In this document: positions 44,025 through 55,276 of the stretch, one piece after another
How positions within the stretch are numbered: the first letter of the stretch is position 1
Layout of the letters: every line of letters starts with the position of its first letter
NCBI RefSeq assembly: GCF_022340605.1
Contig: NZ_JAJDNQ010000018.1
Span: 1-64,000 of the forward strand
Direction: 5' to 3'
Length of the DNA: 64,000 bases
Origin: Thiohalocapsa sp.
GTDB lineage: Bacteria > Pseudomonadota > Gammaproteobacteria > Chromatiales > Chromatiaceae
The notes under the pieces: model-generated
Database searches by the model: none
What the model was told of the DNA's origin: nothing
What the model saw: the letters and a program-made list of their open reading frames with translations, nothing else
Position numbers and translations under genes: made by a program

Positions 44025-44957
44025 TCATTCCTTGCTCACCCCAGCCGTCAGGCGGTCTCGTGCTTGCGCGACCCCTTGGCGCGGCTCCTTGGCGCGGTAG
44101 GCGGCGTCGTCGTCGATGCGCACGTAGCCGCTCATGTCCTTCGCGATGCAGATGATCTCGCTGATCTTGCCCTCGGCATCCTTCACCGCGGTGCGTGAGA
44201 ACAGGATCGGCACCCGGGTACCGTCCTTGGCGATGAAGCGCGCCTCGATCTTCGCCAGCGCACCGGTGCGAATCAGGGCCTCGAGCCAGGTGCCCATGAA
44301 GGCGCCGGCTTCCTCATCGCCTTCTTCTTCGAAGACGTCGCCGATGGCGAGCCCGAGCAGGTCTTTCTCGGCATAGTCGAGCATGCCGCAGGCGGCGGGG
44401 TTGGCGGTCTTGATGACACCCTCGGCGTCCAGCACCAGCAATGCCTCGCCCATGTAAGTAACGATGTTCTCCAGGTACTGGCGGGCCTGCTCCAGCGCCG
44501 CGGTGCGCTCGGCGACCTTCTCTTCCAGGGCCACGTTCAGTGCCCTTTCCTTGGCGATAAGTCGGAAATAGGTGCTGATCTTGTTGATCAGAAGATTGTC
44601 GTCGATGGGCTTCAGCAGGTAGTCGACGGCGCCCACCGCGAAGCCGCGCTGTTGGAACTCCTCGGACTTGAAGGCGGCGGTAAGGAAGATGATGGGGATG
44701 TCGCGGGTGCGCTTGCGCAGCTTCAGCAGTGACGCCGTCTGGAAGCCGTCCATCTCCGGCATCTGCACGTCGAGGATGATCAGGTCGATGTTGCTGTGCT
44801 CTAGCGTGACATCGATGGCCTCACGGCCGGACGACGCCTCCAGGACGGTGGCGTCCAGGTGCTTCTCGATCAGCGTGCGCAGTGTATACAGATTGTGCGC
44901 GTGATCGTCGACGATCAGGATCTTGTAGCCCGAGGCGTGTGTCATACCAGCCGTCAT
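44025..44957 (-). CDS. response regulator with C-terminal PAS domain
   Basis: KILIVDDHAHNLYTLRTLI, IDLIILDVQMPEMDGFQ, YLLKPIDD, then a PAS module. Confidence 0.9.
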   Translation of the reverse strand: MTAGMTHASGYKILIVDDHAHNLYTLRTLIEKHLDATVLEASSGREAIDVTLEHSNIDLIILDVQMPEMDGFQTASLLKLRKRTRDIPIIFLTAAFKSEEFQQRGFAVGAVDYLLKPIDDNLLINKISTYFRLIAKERALNVALEEKVAERTAALEQARQYLENIVTYMGEALLVLDAEGVIKTANPAACGMLDYAEKDLLGLAIGDVFEEEGDEEAGAFMGTWLEALIRTGALAKIEARFIAKDGTRVPILFSRTAVKDAEGKISEIICIAKDMSGYVRIDDDAAYRAKEPRQGVAQARDRLTAGVSKE

Positions 44958-47368
44958 GCGATTTCCCGTGCCGCTGCCCCGCTGGTGTGCCGGGAGGTCT
45001 GCACCAGCGCGCCGTCCAGCAGCGCCGCCAGCGCGGCCCGATCCAGGGGCTTGGCCAGGAAGCCTACGGCACCGGCGGAACGGCAGCGCTCGCGCTCGGC
45101 CTCATCGAGGTCGCCGATGACGTAGATCGGCGGTTCGGCACCGGTTGCCCCGTCATTAATGCGCTTGATCGTAGCACAGGTTTCTTCTGCGGACGCGGAG
45201 GCGGACATGAGCAGCAGGGGGCATTCCGGCTCCTCCTGCAGGGTCTCCAGCGCTTCGTCGGCATCGGCGGCGGTCTGCACCCGCACGCCCATGGACTCCA
45301 GCTGCGAGGTGGCCGTCACCAGGCATTGCACGTCGCGCTCCACCAGCAGCACCCAGCGGTTGCCGGACGGCGGCTGCACCGTGGCGGGCGCGGCCGGCGC
45401 GCTGGACGGGCGCTTGGGGGGGGGCTGCGCCCACTGCTCGGCGGCAGGTGCCGCGGGGGGCTTGCGCTCGGGTGGTGCGGCGTGGTCCTCGAGGATCTCG
45501 ACGGACTCCAGCTCGTTCGGGTCCAGCGCCGTGGGCAACAGCAGTGTGAACCGCGAGCCCTCGCCGAGGCTGCTCTCGACCTGGATCTCGCCGCCCAGGA
45601 GCTGCGCCAGCTCGCGGCTGATGGAGAGCCCGAGGCCGGTGCCGCCATAGCGCCGGCGGGTGGAACCGTCCGCCTGCTGGAACGCCTCGAAGATGATCTC
45701 CTCCTTGCCGGGCGGGATGCCGATGCCGGTGTCGGCGACGGCGATGGCCAGCGGGCGCTCCGCGGTGCCCATGCCGACGGCGATGGTGACCGTGCCCGTG
45801 TCGGTGAACTTGGCGGCATTCGACAGGAAATTCTTGAGAATCTGCCGGAGCTTGCCGCGATCGGTGTAGATGCGCTCCGGCGCGCCGGCGCCGATATCGA
45901 GACGCAGCACGAGGCCCTTCTGCGTCATCGGCGGGCGCATCAGCTCGGCCAGCTCGGCGAGCATCGGCGCGATATCCACCCACTCCAGGCTCACGGTCAC
46001 CGGCCCGGCCTCGATGCGCGAGATGTCCAGAATGTTATCGATCATGGTACGCAGGTCGCGGCCCGCCTCGTTGATGACCTGCGCCTGGCGGCGCTGCTCG
46101 TTGTCCAGGCCGGACTCCTGCGCGGCGAGCATCTTCGACAGCAGCAGGATGGAGTTCAGCGGCGTGCGCAGCTCGTGACTGACGTTGGCGAGGAACTCCG
46201 ACTTGTAGCGGTTGGACTGTTCCAGCTCGCGGGTATGCTGGCGCTCGGTGGCGATGTGCTCGGCGTGGTGGTGCGCCAGGGCGTTGAGCTGGTGGCCCAG
46301 CTCGCGGACCTCCTGCGGTCCCTTCCAGGCAAACCACTGCGGCTGGCGATCGCGCAGGATGGACTCGATGCCGCTGGTGAGCTCCTGGCCGAAGCGCTCG
46401 GCGCGGTTGGCAAGCCAGTGCGCCATCAGCAGCACCACCAGCACCAGCACCAGGATGATGGAGAGTACGCGCGCCATCAGGGCGTCGCGGAACTGCTCGA
46501 TGGGCGATGGGTCCACCGGGCGGCCCACCCACAGCGGCACGCCGTCCTCGGTGAGGAACATGGGCACCCAGAGCAGGGGCGGGCCGTGCGGGTTGCGCCA
46601 CAGGGCGAGCTTGCCCTCGGCGAAGATCTGGTCGAGCCCCGGGAAATCGCCGAACGCGGTCGCCTCGTCGCTGAGCGGCTCGCCGGCGCGCAGGTAGCTG
46701 CCGTCGTTGGTGACCCACAGCGTGTCGCGGTAATACTGGGCGAGGCCGCCGACGTCGATGGTCATCAGCAGCAGTCCGGGCGGCAGGCCGTCGGCGCCGC
46801 CGCGCTCCCCCACCGGACTCGCCAGTTGCAGCGTCATCAGCTTGCGTGGGTCCTCGCTGCCGGCGTAGGGATTGATACGGATGCGGCTGACGATCACCTC
46901 GCCGGAGTTCAGCTTGATGCCGGCGTTGACGAAGCCGCGGCTCGGCGGCTCTGGCGGCAGCGGCGCCGGCTCCCACTCGGAGGTCTGGGCATCGCGGCGC
47001 AGCCAGAAGCGCTCGTTGCCGGCGGCGTCTAGGAAAAGAATCTGGATCACGTCAAGCTGGTCCGGCAGCACTTGGTTGATCCAGCCGGTGTAGCGGGCGC
47101 GGGCGCGGTCCACCTCGTCCTCGCTGCCCCGCTGGCCGAGGATGACACCGGGCTCCGGCAGTTTCGCCAGCAGGCGGATCATCTCGTCGCGGCTCGCGAG
47201 GTGCTGGTCGAGGTCGCGGAAGTCGGCCCGCAGGTTCTGCAGGTACGCCTTCTGGTAGAACATGGCCGTGCGGTCGAGCACCAGCGGCAGGTTGATCAGC
47301 ACCGCGATGATCAGAGGCGCCAGGCCGAACAGCAGCAACAGCAGCAAAATGTAGAAGCGGAGTTTCAC
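44954..47368 (-). CDS. hybrid sensor histidine kinase with degenerate receiver
   Basis: TM-periplasmic-TM, FLANVSHELRTPLNSILLLSKML, GTGLGLSISRELAQLLGG, C-terminal receiver-like region lacking phospho-Asp; GTG start. Confidence 0.9.
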   Translation of the reverse strand: MKLRFYILLLLLLFGLAPLIIAVLINLPLVLDRTAMFYQKAYLQNLRADFRDLDQHLASRDEMIRLLAKLPEPGVILGQRGSEDEVDRARARYTGWINQVLPDQLDVIQILFLDAAGNERFWLRRDAQTSEWEPAPLPPEPPSRGFVNAGIKLNSGEVIVSRIRINPYAGSEDPRKLMTLQLASPVGERGGADGLPPGLLLMTIDVGGLAQYYRDTLWVTNDGSYLRAGEPLSDEATAFGDFPGLDQIFAEGKLALWRNPHGPPLLWVPMFLTEDGVPLWVGRPVDPSPIEQFRDALMARVLSIILVLVLVVLLMAHWLANRAERFGQELTSGIESILRDRQPQWFAWKGPQEVRELGHQLNALAHHHAEHIATERQHTRELEQSNRYKSEFLANVSHELRTPLNSILLLSKMLAAQESGLDNEQRRQAQVINEAGRDLRTMIDNILDISRIEAGPVTVSLEWVDIAPMLAELAELMRPPMTQKGLVLRLDIGAGAPERIYTDRGKLRQILKNFLSNAAKFTDTGTVTIAVGMGTAERPLAIAVADTGIGIPPGKEEIIFEAFQQADGSTRRRYGGTGLGLSISRELAQLLGGEIQVESSLGEGSRFTLLLPTALDPNELESVEILEDHAAPPERKPPAAPAAEQWAQPPPKRPSSAPAAPATVQPPSGNRWVLLVERDVQCLVTATSQLESMGVRVQTAADADEALETLQEEPECPLLLMSASASAEETCATIKRINDGATGAEPPIYVIGDLDEAERERCRSAGAVGFLAKPLDRAALAALLDGALVQTSRHTSGAAAREIA

Positions 47369-47451
47369 ACCAGGCCTCGCAACGCGGCTTAGAGAAGACG
47401 CCGATGTATCCGGCGCTCCCGCTGCGGGGCGGGGCGCCCCACCATTTTCAC

Positions 47452-47555
47452 GCCTCTGAGCGACGAGAAAATGCAGGAAGCGGGAGACCGCCGACTCTCT
47501 GAGCACGTTCCGCTCCTGTCTGCTGCTTGGCCAGGATGGCCGATAGATCAGTATC
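47452..47555. repeat. Dispersed ~110-bp repeat, copy B
   Basis: CCATTTTCACGCCTCTGAGCGACGAGAAAATGCAGGAAGCGGGAGACCGCC...CTCCTGTCTGCTGCTTGGCCAGGATGGCC; aligns with 36494-36610. Confidence 0.75.
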
Positions 47556-47665
47556 TTCCTAGTCGATTACGATAGCTGTCTGGACATAATCATGGAATGG
47601 GCGTTTCACACTGCGGTTCGCGGGTTGCGGTTCGTCGCCGCGCCGTGCTCTGAGGGAATCGGGCG

Positions 47666-48427
47666 ATGACGGCGTTGCGGCTGTTGCACCTGGACGATCA
47701 CCTGGTCGCCGTGGACAAGCCGCCGGGGATGCTGGTGCATCGCACCCGGTTGGCGGACGGCAATGACTTTCTGCTGCAGCGTCTGCGCCGGCAACTCGGC
47801 AGGCGGGTTTACGCGGTGCACCGATTGGACCGGCCCACCTCCGGCGTGCTGGTGTTCGGGCTGACGCCGGACGCCGCGCGCCAGCTCTCCGGCCAGTTCG
47901 AGCGCCAGACTGTCACCAAGCGCTATCTCGCCGTGGTGCGCGGCTGGCCGGAGCCCGCCGGCAGCATCGACTACCCGCTCGCCGACCCGGAGGCGACCGC
48001 CCCAGCACGGCGGGCACCGCGACACGCGCTGACGGACTACCTGCGGCTCGCCGCGGTGGAGTTGCCGGTGGCGGTGGGCCGCTATCCCTCCAGCCGCTAC
48101 GCGCTGGTGCTGGTGCGTCCTCACACGGGCCGCCGGCACCAGATCCGGCGCCACTTCGCCCACATCCGCCATCCGCTCATCGGCGACACCACCCACGGCG
48201 AAGGCCGGCACAACCGCTTCTTTCGCGCGCACCTGGGGCTCCAACGGTTGTTGCTGCACGCTTGGTCGCTGGCGTTGATGCATCCCGTGACGGGGGCACC
48301 GCTGTGCATCGAGGCACGGCCGGATGCGGACTGGGGCGGGTTGCTGGCGGCGTTCGGCTGGGAAAGGGCGCTGGATCGGGGCGGCTGCGCCTGCCGGGGT
48401 GTGAGAGCGGCCGGTAGGGCGGGCTGA
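47666..48427 (+). CDS. RluA-family pseudouridine synthase (TruC-like)
   Basis: LVAVDKPPGMLVHRT, VYAVHRLDRPTSGVLVFG, TGRRHQIRRHFAHIRHPLIGDTTHGEG. Confidence 0.93.
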   Translation: MTALRLLHLDDHLVAVDKPPGMLVHRTRLADGNDFLLQRLRRQLGRRVYAVHRLDRPTSGVLVFGLTPDAARQLSGQFERQTVTKRYLAVVRGWPEPAGSIDYPLADPEATAPARRAPRHALTDYLRLAAVELPVAVGRYPSSRYALVLVRPHTGRRHQIRRHFAHIRHPLIGDTTHGEGRHNRFFRAHLGLQRLLLHAWSLALMHPVTGAPLCIEARPDADWGGLLAAFGWERALDRGGCACRGVRAAGRAG

Positions 48428-48589
48428 GCGGCAGCGAAGCCCGACACAGCGCCGGCCGTCGGGCTTCCTTGCGTCAGCCCGACCTACGCACGCCGCAGCG
48501 CCCTTTCGCGTGTTCTCGTGCGCGGCTTCGCGTGCGCGTTCTTCCTTTTGTCCGCAGCGACGCCACTACGGGTTTTGGCCGCATCCCGC

Positions 48590-49054
48590 TCAGAGTGCCT
48601 GAATCAGCTCCAGCACCTGGGCCGCATGGCCCTTGGGCTTGATGTCGTAGAGTGCGTGGCGAACGATGCCGGCGGAGTCGATGATGAAGGTGGAGCGCAC
48701 GATGCCCATCTTCTTGACGCCGTTCTTTTCCTTTTCGCGCCAGACGCCGTAGGCCTCGCAGACGTCGCCGTCGGTGTCGGCGAGCAGCGTCACGCTGAGC
48801 CCGTATTTGTCACGGAAGGCGCCGTGGCTGGCACAGGTATCGCGGCTGATGCCGACGATGTCCGCGCCAGCCTCCTGGAAGTCGCCGTGCAGGTCGGTAA
48901 ACTCCAGCGCCTCCATGGTGCAGCCCGGCGTGTCGTCCTTCGGATAGAAGCAGAGCACGAGTTTGCGCTCCGCCCACATTCGGGTGATGTCGACGCGCTC
49001 CATGTCCGCATCGGGCAGCGAGAAGGGCGGTGCCTGGTCACCGGGTTGCAGCAT
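48590..49054 (-). CDS. bcp: peroxiredoxin (Bcp type)
   Basis: LVLCFYPKDDTPGCTMEALEFTDL, RSTFIIDSAGIVRHAL. Confidence 0.93.
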   Translation of the reverse strand: MLQPGDQAPPFSLPDADMERVDITRMWAERKLVLCFYPKDDTPGCTMEALEFTDLHGDFQEAGADIVGISRDTCASHGAFRDKYGLSVTLLADTDGDVCEAYGVWREKEKNGVKKMGIVRSTFIIDSAGIVRHALYDIKPKGHAAQVLELIQAL

Positions 49055-49250
49055 GGTCTCCCCCTGGGCAGTAGTAATCGCGGCCGGCCTCGCGTCGGCG
49101 CTGCCGCAGCGGCTTTCTCGGCGTCCGCTGGTCGAATTTTCGGCGAAATGTAGGCAGGCGCCGGGCGGGCGTCAACCGGAAATGCGCCGCGGTCATGGTG
49201 CGGGTTCCAGGGGCGATGCGTTGCGCTGCAGCGCGCGGCAAGCGTCGGGC

Positions 49251-50708
49251 TCAAGCGTCGGTGACGAAGGGTGTACGAGCGCTGCTTTTGGGGTCCGCCG
49301 GGTTGCCGATGACGGGGGCGTCCAGGGCTGTCGAGGCGGGCGGCCGGGGCGCGCGCCGGGTGCCGGCACCCTGTGCCGGTGCCGGCTGCCCGTCGTCGGC
49401 GTCTTCCTCTTCCGGTGGCAGCCGCACGCTGGCGACGGTGCCACCGCCGACACGGCTGCTGAGGTGAATCTCCATATCGTTGGCTACGGCGAGCTGCCGC
49501 GCCACGGCCAGGCCGAGTCCAGAGCCGCCGGTGCGGCGGTTGCGCGATCGCTCCAGCCGGTAGAAGGGGCGGAACACCGCCTCGCGCTCCGCCTCCGGGA
49601 TGCCGGGGCCGCGGTCGAGCACGAAGATCACCGCGGCGCGGTGGTTGCAGTCCAGGCGCACCTCTACGGGCGCCTGGCTGTAGCGCAGCGCGTTCTCGAT
49701 CAGGTTGCCGAGGATGCGCCGCAGCGCCAGCGCGCTCACGGCCTGCACACAGGGCTGCGCCGGCTGCCAGACGATGCGCGGCCGCGCGCCCACCACCTCA
49801 CCGATGAGCCGTCCGATGTCCAGGCGATGGCGCTCGCCGGCACCGAGCGTGCTGCCGAGCTCCACCGCCTGGCTGATCTGGGTGTTCATCTCCTCCAGAT
49901 CGCGCTCCATGCGCGCCTTGAGTGCCGGATCGGTCTGCGCCGGCAGCATCTCCAGTGCCAGGCGCAGCCGCGTCAGCGGCGTGCGCAGGTCGTGCGAGAT
50001 ACCGGCTAGCAGCACGGTGCGGTCCGCCAGCAACTCGCGCACCTGCTGGCTGGTCTCGTTGAACTGCCGTGCCAGGTTGGCGAGCTCCCGCGGGCCGCTC
50101 TCAGGTAGCGGCTCCGGTGAGCGGCCCTTGGCCACCTCCTCGGCGGCATGCGCGAGGCGGGTCAGGGGCGACGTGACGCGTCGCGCCAGCACCGAGGCGG
50201 TCACCACCAGCAGCAGCAGTGCCAGCGTGGAGATGATGAAGACGCCTTCCAGCGGTCTGGTGTTGATGCGGTCGCGCGGAAAGCCGGCCCAGACGCGCCC
50301 CCGCGGCGTATCCAGCTCCGCCCAGAACCAGCGCTTGCCGTCGATAATGTTGCTCTGCATCCGCAGCTCGGAGTCGGTGCGGCGGCTCAGGGCCTCGCTC
50401 AGGCGCTGCACGTACGGGAAGAAGTAGTTGCGCAGGTTGCCGGGGGCGTCGTTCTCGGGGCGCAGCCAGAGCTGGTAGTCGTTGAGGAGTTTGTCCCGGT
50501 AGTCCCCCTGCATGGCCTCCGGCAGTTGCACGAGCGTGCGGGCCGAGAGCTCCATCAAGGCCGCCAGGTCCGACGTCGAGCGCTGCACCACCGGGAACAG
50601 CGCGTAGTAGACGACGGTGAAAAAGGTGATGAACGCGAAGCTGCCGAAGGTCAGCACCAGCGTCAGCAGGACGCGCGCGAACAGTGACGACGGCAGCAGC
50701 GAGCGCAA
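49251..50708 (-). CDS. envZ: EnvZ-type sensor histidine kinase
   Basis: LLAGISHDLRTPLTRLRLALEML, GSGLGLAVARQLAVAN; directly downstream of ompR. Confidence 0.9.
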   Translation of the reverse strand: MRSLLPSSLFARVLLTLVLTFGSFAFITFFTVVYYALFPVVQRSTSDLAALMELSARTLVQLPEAMQGDYRDKLLNDYQLWLRPENDAPGNLRNYFFPYVQRLSEALSRRTDSELRMQSNIIDGKRWFWAELDTPRGRVWAGFPRDRINTRPLEGVFIISTLALLLLVVTASVLARRVTSPLTRLAHAAEEVAKGRSPEPLPESGPRELANLARQFNETSQQVRELLADRTVLLAGISHDLRTPLTRLRLALEMLPAQTDPALKARMERDLEEMNTQISQAVELGSTLGAGERHRLDIGRLIGEVVGARPRIVWQPAQPCVQAVSALALRRILGNLIENALRYSQAPVEVRLDCNHRAAVIFVLDRGPGIPEAEREAVFRPFYRLERSRNRRTGGSGLGLAVARQLAVANDMEIHLSSRVGGGTVASVRLPPEEEDADDGQPAPAQGAGTRRAPRPPASTALDAPVIGNPADPKSSARTPFVTDA

Positions 50709-50712
50709 GGGC

Positions 50713-51429
50713 TCAGCCCTCGGTATGGGGGGTGAACATGTAGCCGCGGCCCCAGACGGTGCGGATATAGCGGGGTTGCTTCTTGTTGGGCTCGATCTTG
50801 GCTCGCAGTCGCGCCACCTGGACGTCGACGCTGCGGTCGAAGGGGTTGCGCTCGTAGCCTTTCAGCAGATCCAGCAGCCGGTCGCGGTGCAGCATCTGGT
50901 TCGGATGCTCGACGAAGATGCGCAGCAGGTCGAACTCGCTGCCGGTCAGGGTCACGGCCTCGCCGTCGCGGGTGAGCTGTCGTGCGGTGAGGTCGAGCCG
51001 GTAGGGGCCGAAGACGGCCACGTCCGCGTCGTCCAGCTGCGCCATGGGCGCGCGCCGGCGCAGCACCGCTCGGATGCGGGCGAGCAGCTCGCGCGGGTTG
51101 AAGGGTTTCGCGAGGTAGTCGTCCGCGCCCACCTCGAGGCCGACGATGCGGTCGATGTCCTCGCCGCGGGCGGAAAGCATGATGATGGGGACGTCGGTCT
51201 TGGTGCGCAGGCGCCGCGCCACCGTCAGGCCATCGTCGCCCGGCAGCATCAGGTCCAGGATCAGCAAGTCTGCCGAGTGCTGCTCCAGCCAGGCGAACAT
51301 GGCCGCGCCATCCTCGACGCCGCTCACCTCGAACCCCTCCTGGCGCAGGTAGTCCGTCAGTAGCTCGCGCAGCGATGCGTCGTCGTCGATGACGAGGACA
51401 CGGGTCGGGTTTTCGTTGGCGGCGGCCAT
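50713..51429 (-). CDS. ompR: OmpR-type response regulator
   Basis: RVLVIDDDASLRELLTDYLRQEGF, LDLMLPGDDGL, YERNPFDRSVDVQVARLRAKIE, RYIRTVWGRGYMF. Confidence 0.95.
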   Translation of the reverse strand: MAAANENPTRVLVIDDDASLRELLTDYLRQEGFEVSGVEDGAAMFAWLEQHSADLLILDLMLPGDDGLTVARRLRTKTDVPIIMLSARGEDIDRIVGLEVGADDYLAKPFNPRELLARIRAVLRRRAPMAQLDDADVAVFGPYRLDLTARQLTRDGEAVTLTGSEFDLLRIFVEHPNQMLHRDRLLDLLKGYERNPFDRSVDVQVARLRAKIEPNKKQPRYIRTVWGRGYMFTPHTEG

Positions 51430-51725
51430 GTCTTTACGTCATCGATTGTGCCGATCGCAAGGTCTTTCGGTGCGATTTTGTGACTTGGTTCCGAGACCTT
51501 CGCGAGGCTCGGCGGCACGCGGTGGCGCTCGTAACAAGTTGTCACAAATATCAGTATATGACGAAATACCTTAGTAGTTACCCGCACCCATAATTGACTC
51601 AAGCCCTAGCGAAAACCGGGGCAATGTTCAGGTTCGGCGGCAGCGGGGTCAGCCGCGGACGCAGTGCCTCGACCGGCAATGGAGATCCGATCGAACGGGA
51701 TGGCATCGCCATGCGGCGTCGAGTC

Positions 51726-51761
51726 GGAGTCTGAGCCGGAGTCTGAGCGGGAGTCTGAGTA
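51726..51761. repeat. 12-bp tandem repeat x3
   Basis: GGAGTCTGAGCC/GGAGTCTGAGCG/GGAGTCTGAGTA. Confidence 0.9.
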
Positions 51762-51796
51762 AGACTAGCGCAGTCGCGGGAAACGGAGGCAGTACC

Positions 51797-51964
51797 ATGA
51801 GTTTCGACGCATTAACCATCAGCGGTGTCCTTGCAGCGCTCGTCAGCGCGGGCCTGATCGTAGGCATCGTCCGCAACAACGACCGGCTGCGCAACCAGGC
51901 AGAGTCTAGCGAGGCTAAGCGCTTTGCCGATCAGCCGTCCAACGGCGAGCACGTTGGCGGCTGA
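51797..51964 (+). CDS. 55-aa predicted single-TM small protein
   Basis: MSFDALTISGVLAALVSAGLIVGIVRNNDRLRNQAESSEAKRFADQPSNGEHVGG; GGAGG 8 nt upstream of ATG; below the ORF-track cutoff. Confidence 0.6.
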   Translation: MSFDALTISGVLAALVSAGLIVGIVRNNDRLRNQAESSEAKRFADQPSNGEHVGG

Positions 51965-52166
51965 CGACGCAACCCTTTCTGAAACCCCGGGCCGACACTT
52001 GATCGCAGGCGCCGGCTGAGCGGCTTACCGGGGCGGCATTCGCTGCCCGGGCCCGCTCGCCGTCATGCCGCGCGCCGCGCCTGCTCGCGGCGGGTGTCGA
52101 GCAACGGCGCAGATTCATCCCGAGGCCGCACGCGGCCGCATGATTTCTGGGCAGCAAGCCAGTTGA

Positions 52167-52205
52167 CCGCCCGGCAGCACACACCCTGCCGTGGCGGTTT
52201 TTTTT
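52167..52205 (+). terminator. Rho-independent terminator
   Basis: CCGCCCGGCAG-loop-CTGCCGTGGCGG followed by T8. Confidence 0.85.
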
Positions 52206-52352
52206 CGGCCGGATGGCCAAAGCAACTGACTTTGGGCGCCGACGGCGCACCACATGGCACGCTCGTTGGGCGTTTGCTTTGGATGATGGCGCCGCCGGGG
52301 CAGGCGGCGCACCGGCGGGCGATCAGCCGCGGGCGGCTGGACCGTGCTCCAA

Positions 52353-52562
52353 TCAGCCGTGCCTTGGCGGAAGGGCGTCCGAGAGGATGTCGTAGACCGC
52401 CTCCAGGGTCTTGCGCACCTCGCGGGTGATGGCCATGGTATCGATGCCCAGCGTCTCGTCATCGCTGGCGAGATCCAGCCCGCCTTGCAGCGTGTCCGGT
52501 GCCAGGCCGAGGTGGCCCAGGTCGGTCTTGGTCAGCTCTTTCAGTTGAATGCCGCGAGTCAT
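52353..52562 (-). CDS. small hypothetical protein
   Basis: MTRGIQLKELTKTDLGHLGLAPDTLQGGLDLASDDETLGIDTMAITREVRKTLEAVYDILSDALPPRHG. Confidence 0.55.
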   Translation of the reverse strand: MTRGIQLKELTKTDLGHLGLAPDTLQGGLDLASDDETLGIDTMAITREVRKTLEAVYDILSDALPPRHG

Positions 52563-52961
52563 CGGTGGTTTGCCTCCGCCCCCGATTATTGGGAAAACCC
52601 GTACTACCACGCTTGCCGCATGCTAACCCAATTGGCCGCGAACTGTCTGCCGCTGTCGTACCCCCCGTCGGGGCATGTGCGACGCGCTTCGGGGCCGCGC
52701 CGGAGCAACAGTGTCGCGACAGTCGGTTGGACCCACACGGCGTTGACCGCCGGGGCGAGCTTGCCGCATCGCCGGTTCGTTGATCTGCGGCAAGGCGGGA
52801 GCGCTCCTGCAGGGCCGTGCGCTGCTGGGTCGACGGTTGACGTGGCGCCCCGTTTGACCCGCAGCACTTCTCAGCGCAGGCTCGCTATCGCATGCTTGCG
52901 CAATCGCAATGCCCGCAAGCGCAATCGCGCGCCGCGGACACCACCAATGGGAGTCAGTGCA

Positions 52962-53357
52962 ATGCAAGTCCGCGACTACATGAGTGCCGCGCCTGTCACT
53001 ATCGACGCCGGGGCCGATTACCAGCAGGCGTTCGCGATCATGGAAGAGAAGGGCCTCCACCACCTGCCGGTGCTCGACGGCGCCGGCAACTGTGCCGGCA
53101 TCCTGGCGCGGCGGGACCTTCAGCTCGCCGCCCGCTATTTCCACGAGGCGCCGGTGGAGGTGGGCGACGTGATGCATACGCCGGTCACCACCATCCCCCC
53201 CGAGGCGGACCTCGGCGTCGCCGTCGAGCGGATGATGGCGGAGCGCATCGGCTGCCTGCCCGTCTCCGACGACGGCGGCGACCATCTTGTCGGCATCATC
53301 ACCGAGACCGACCTGCTGCGGGCGCTGCGGGACCTGCTGGTGCAGCGCGGCGGCTGA
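52962..53357 (+). CDS. tandem CBS-domain protein
   Basis: MQVRDYMSAAPVTIDAGADYQQAFAIMEEKGLHHLPVLD, VMHTPVTTIPPEADLGVAVERMMAERIGCLPV. Confidence 0.92.
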   Translation: MQVRDYMSAAPVTIDAGADYQQAFAIMEEKGLHHLPVLDGAGNCAGILARRDLQLAARYFHEAPVEVGDVMHTPVTTIPPEADLGVAVERMMAERIGCLPVSDDGGDHLVGIITETDLLRALRDLLVQRGG

Positions 53358-53403
53358 CGGCGGCCCCGCGCGGCAGCGCGGTTCTCGCCGCGCGCCGTTC
53401 GCC

Positions 53404-53775
53404 TCAGGCCGTGATGCCCTTGGGGTTTGGCCCGTACTGGTTCGCGCCCGGCGTGCTGTCCTGGACGAAGAACACGAGCAGCACGAGGGCGCCGATCAAC
53501 GGGATCGCGACGAGCAGGTACCACCAGCCGGTGCGGCTGGTGTCGTGCAGGCGCCGCACCCCCACCGCAATGCCGGGCAACAGCACGCCGAGTGCGTACA
53601 GGCCGTAGAACAAGCCCACTCCGGCATCTTTCGAGTAGGTGCCGAGCGCCATGTCGACGAGCACAAGCACGATTCCGATCAAAGTGTTGAAGAGCGCGAA
53701 GTACCAGAACTCCGCGCGCTGGGCACGGCCGCTGAAGACCGCGTATTTCTTCAGGACGTCCAGATACCAGTTCAT
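53404..53775 (-). CDS. DUF805 membrane protein
   Basis: FSGRAQRAEFWYFALFNTLI, GVRRLHDTSRTGWWYLLVAIPLIG. Confidence 0.9.
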   Translation of the reverse strand: MNWYLDVLKKYAVFSGRAQRAEFWYFALFNTLIGIVLVLVDMALGTYSKDAGVGLFYGLYALGVLLPGIAVGVRRLHDTSRTGWWYLLVAIPLIGALVLLVFFVQDSTPGANQYGPNPKGITA

Positions 53776-54002
53776 GGTGTGAGCCTCCCGGGTAACGCCC
53801 CCTTGGGTGGGGAATCGCGACGGCGGGGCCGACTGACCGCCGCGGTTGCCTTCTCTGCTTCTGCGTGCGCTTGCTCAAGCGAACAGGGCTGTCAGCGACA
53901 CGGTGGCGCCATACCAGCTCGCGAGGCGGCCGCGGACGATGGCGAGATCTGGCTTTCGGTGTTGCGAGCAATACTTTCACGGTCTCCCGCGCAAGCGCCC
54001 GA

Positions 54003-55223
<1,221 letters not shown>

Positions 55224-55276
55224 GGATGACTCCTTAACGACGGACATCGGATGAGTATGCAGGATCGGGGAGCGAT

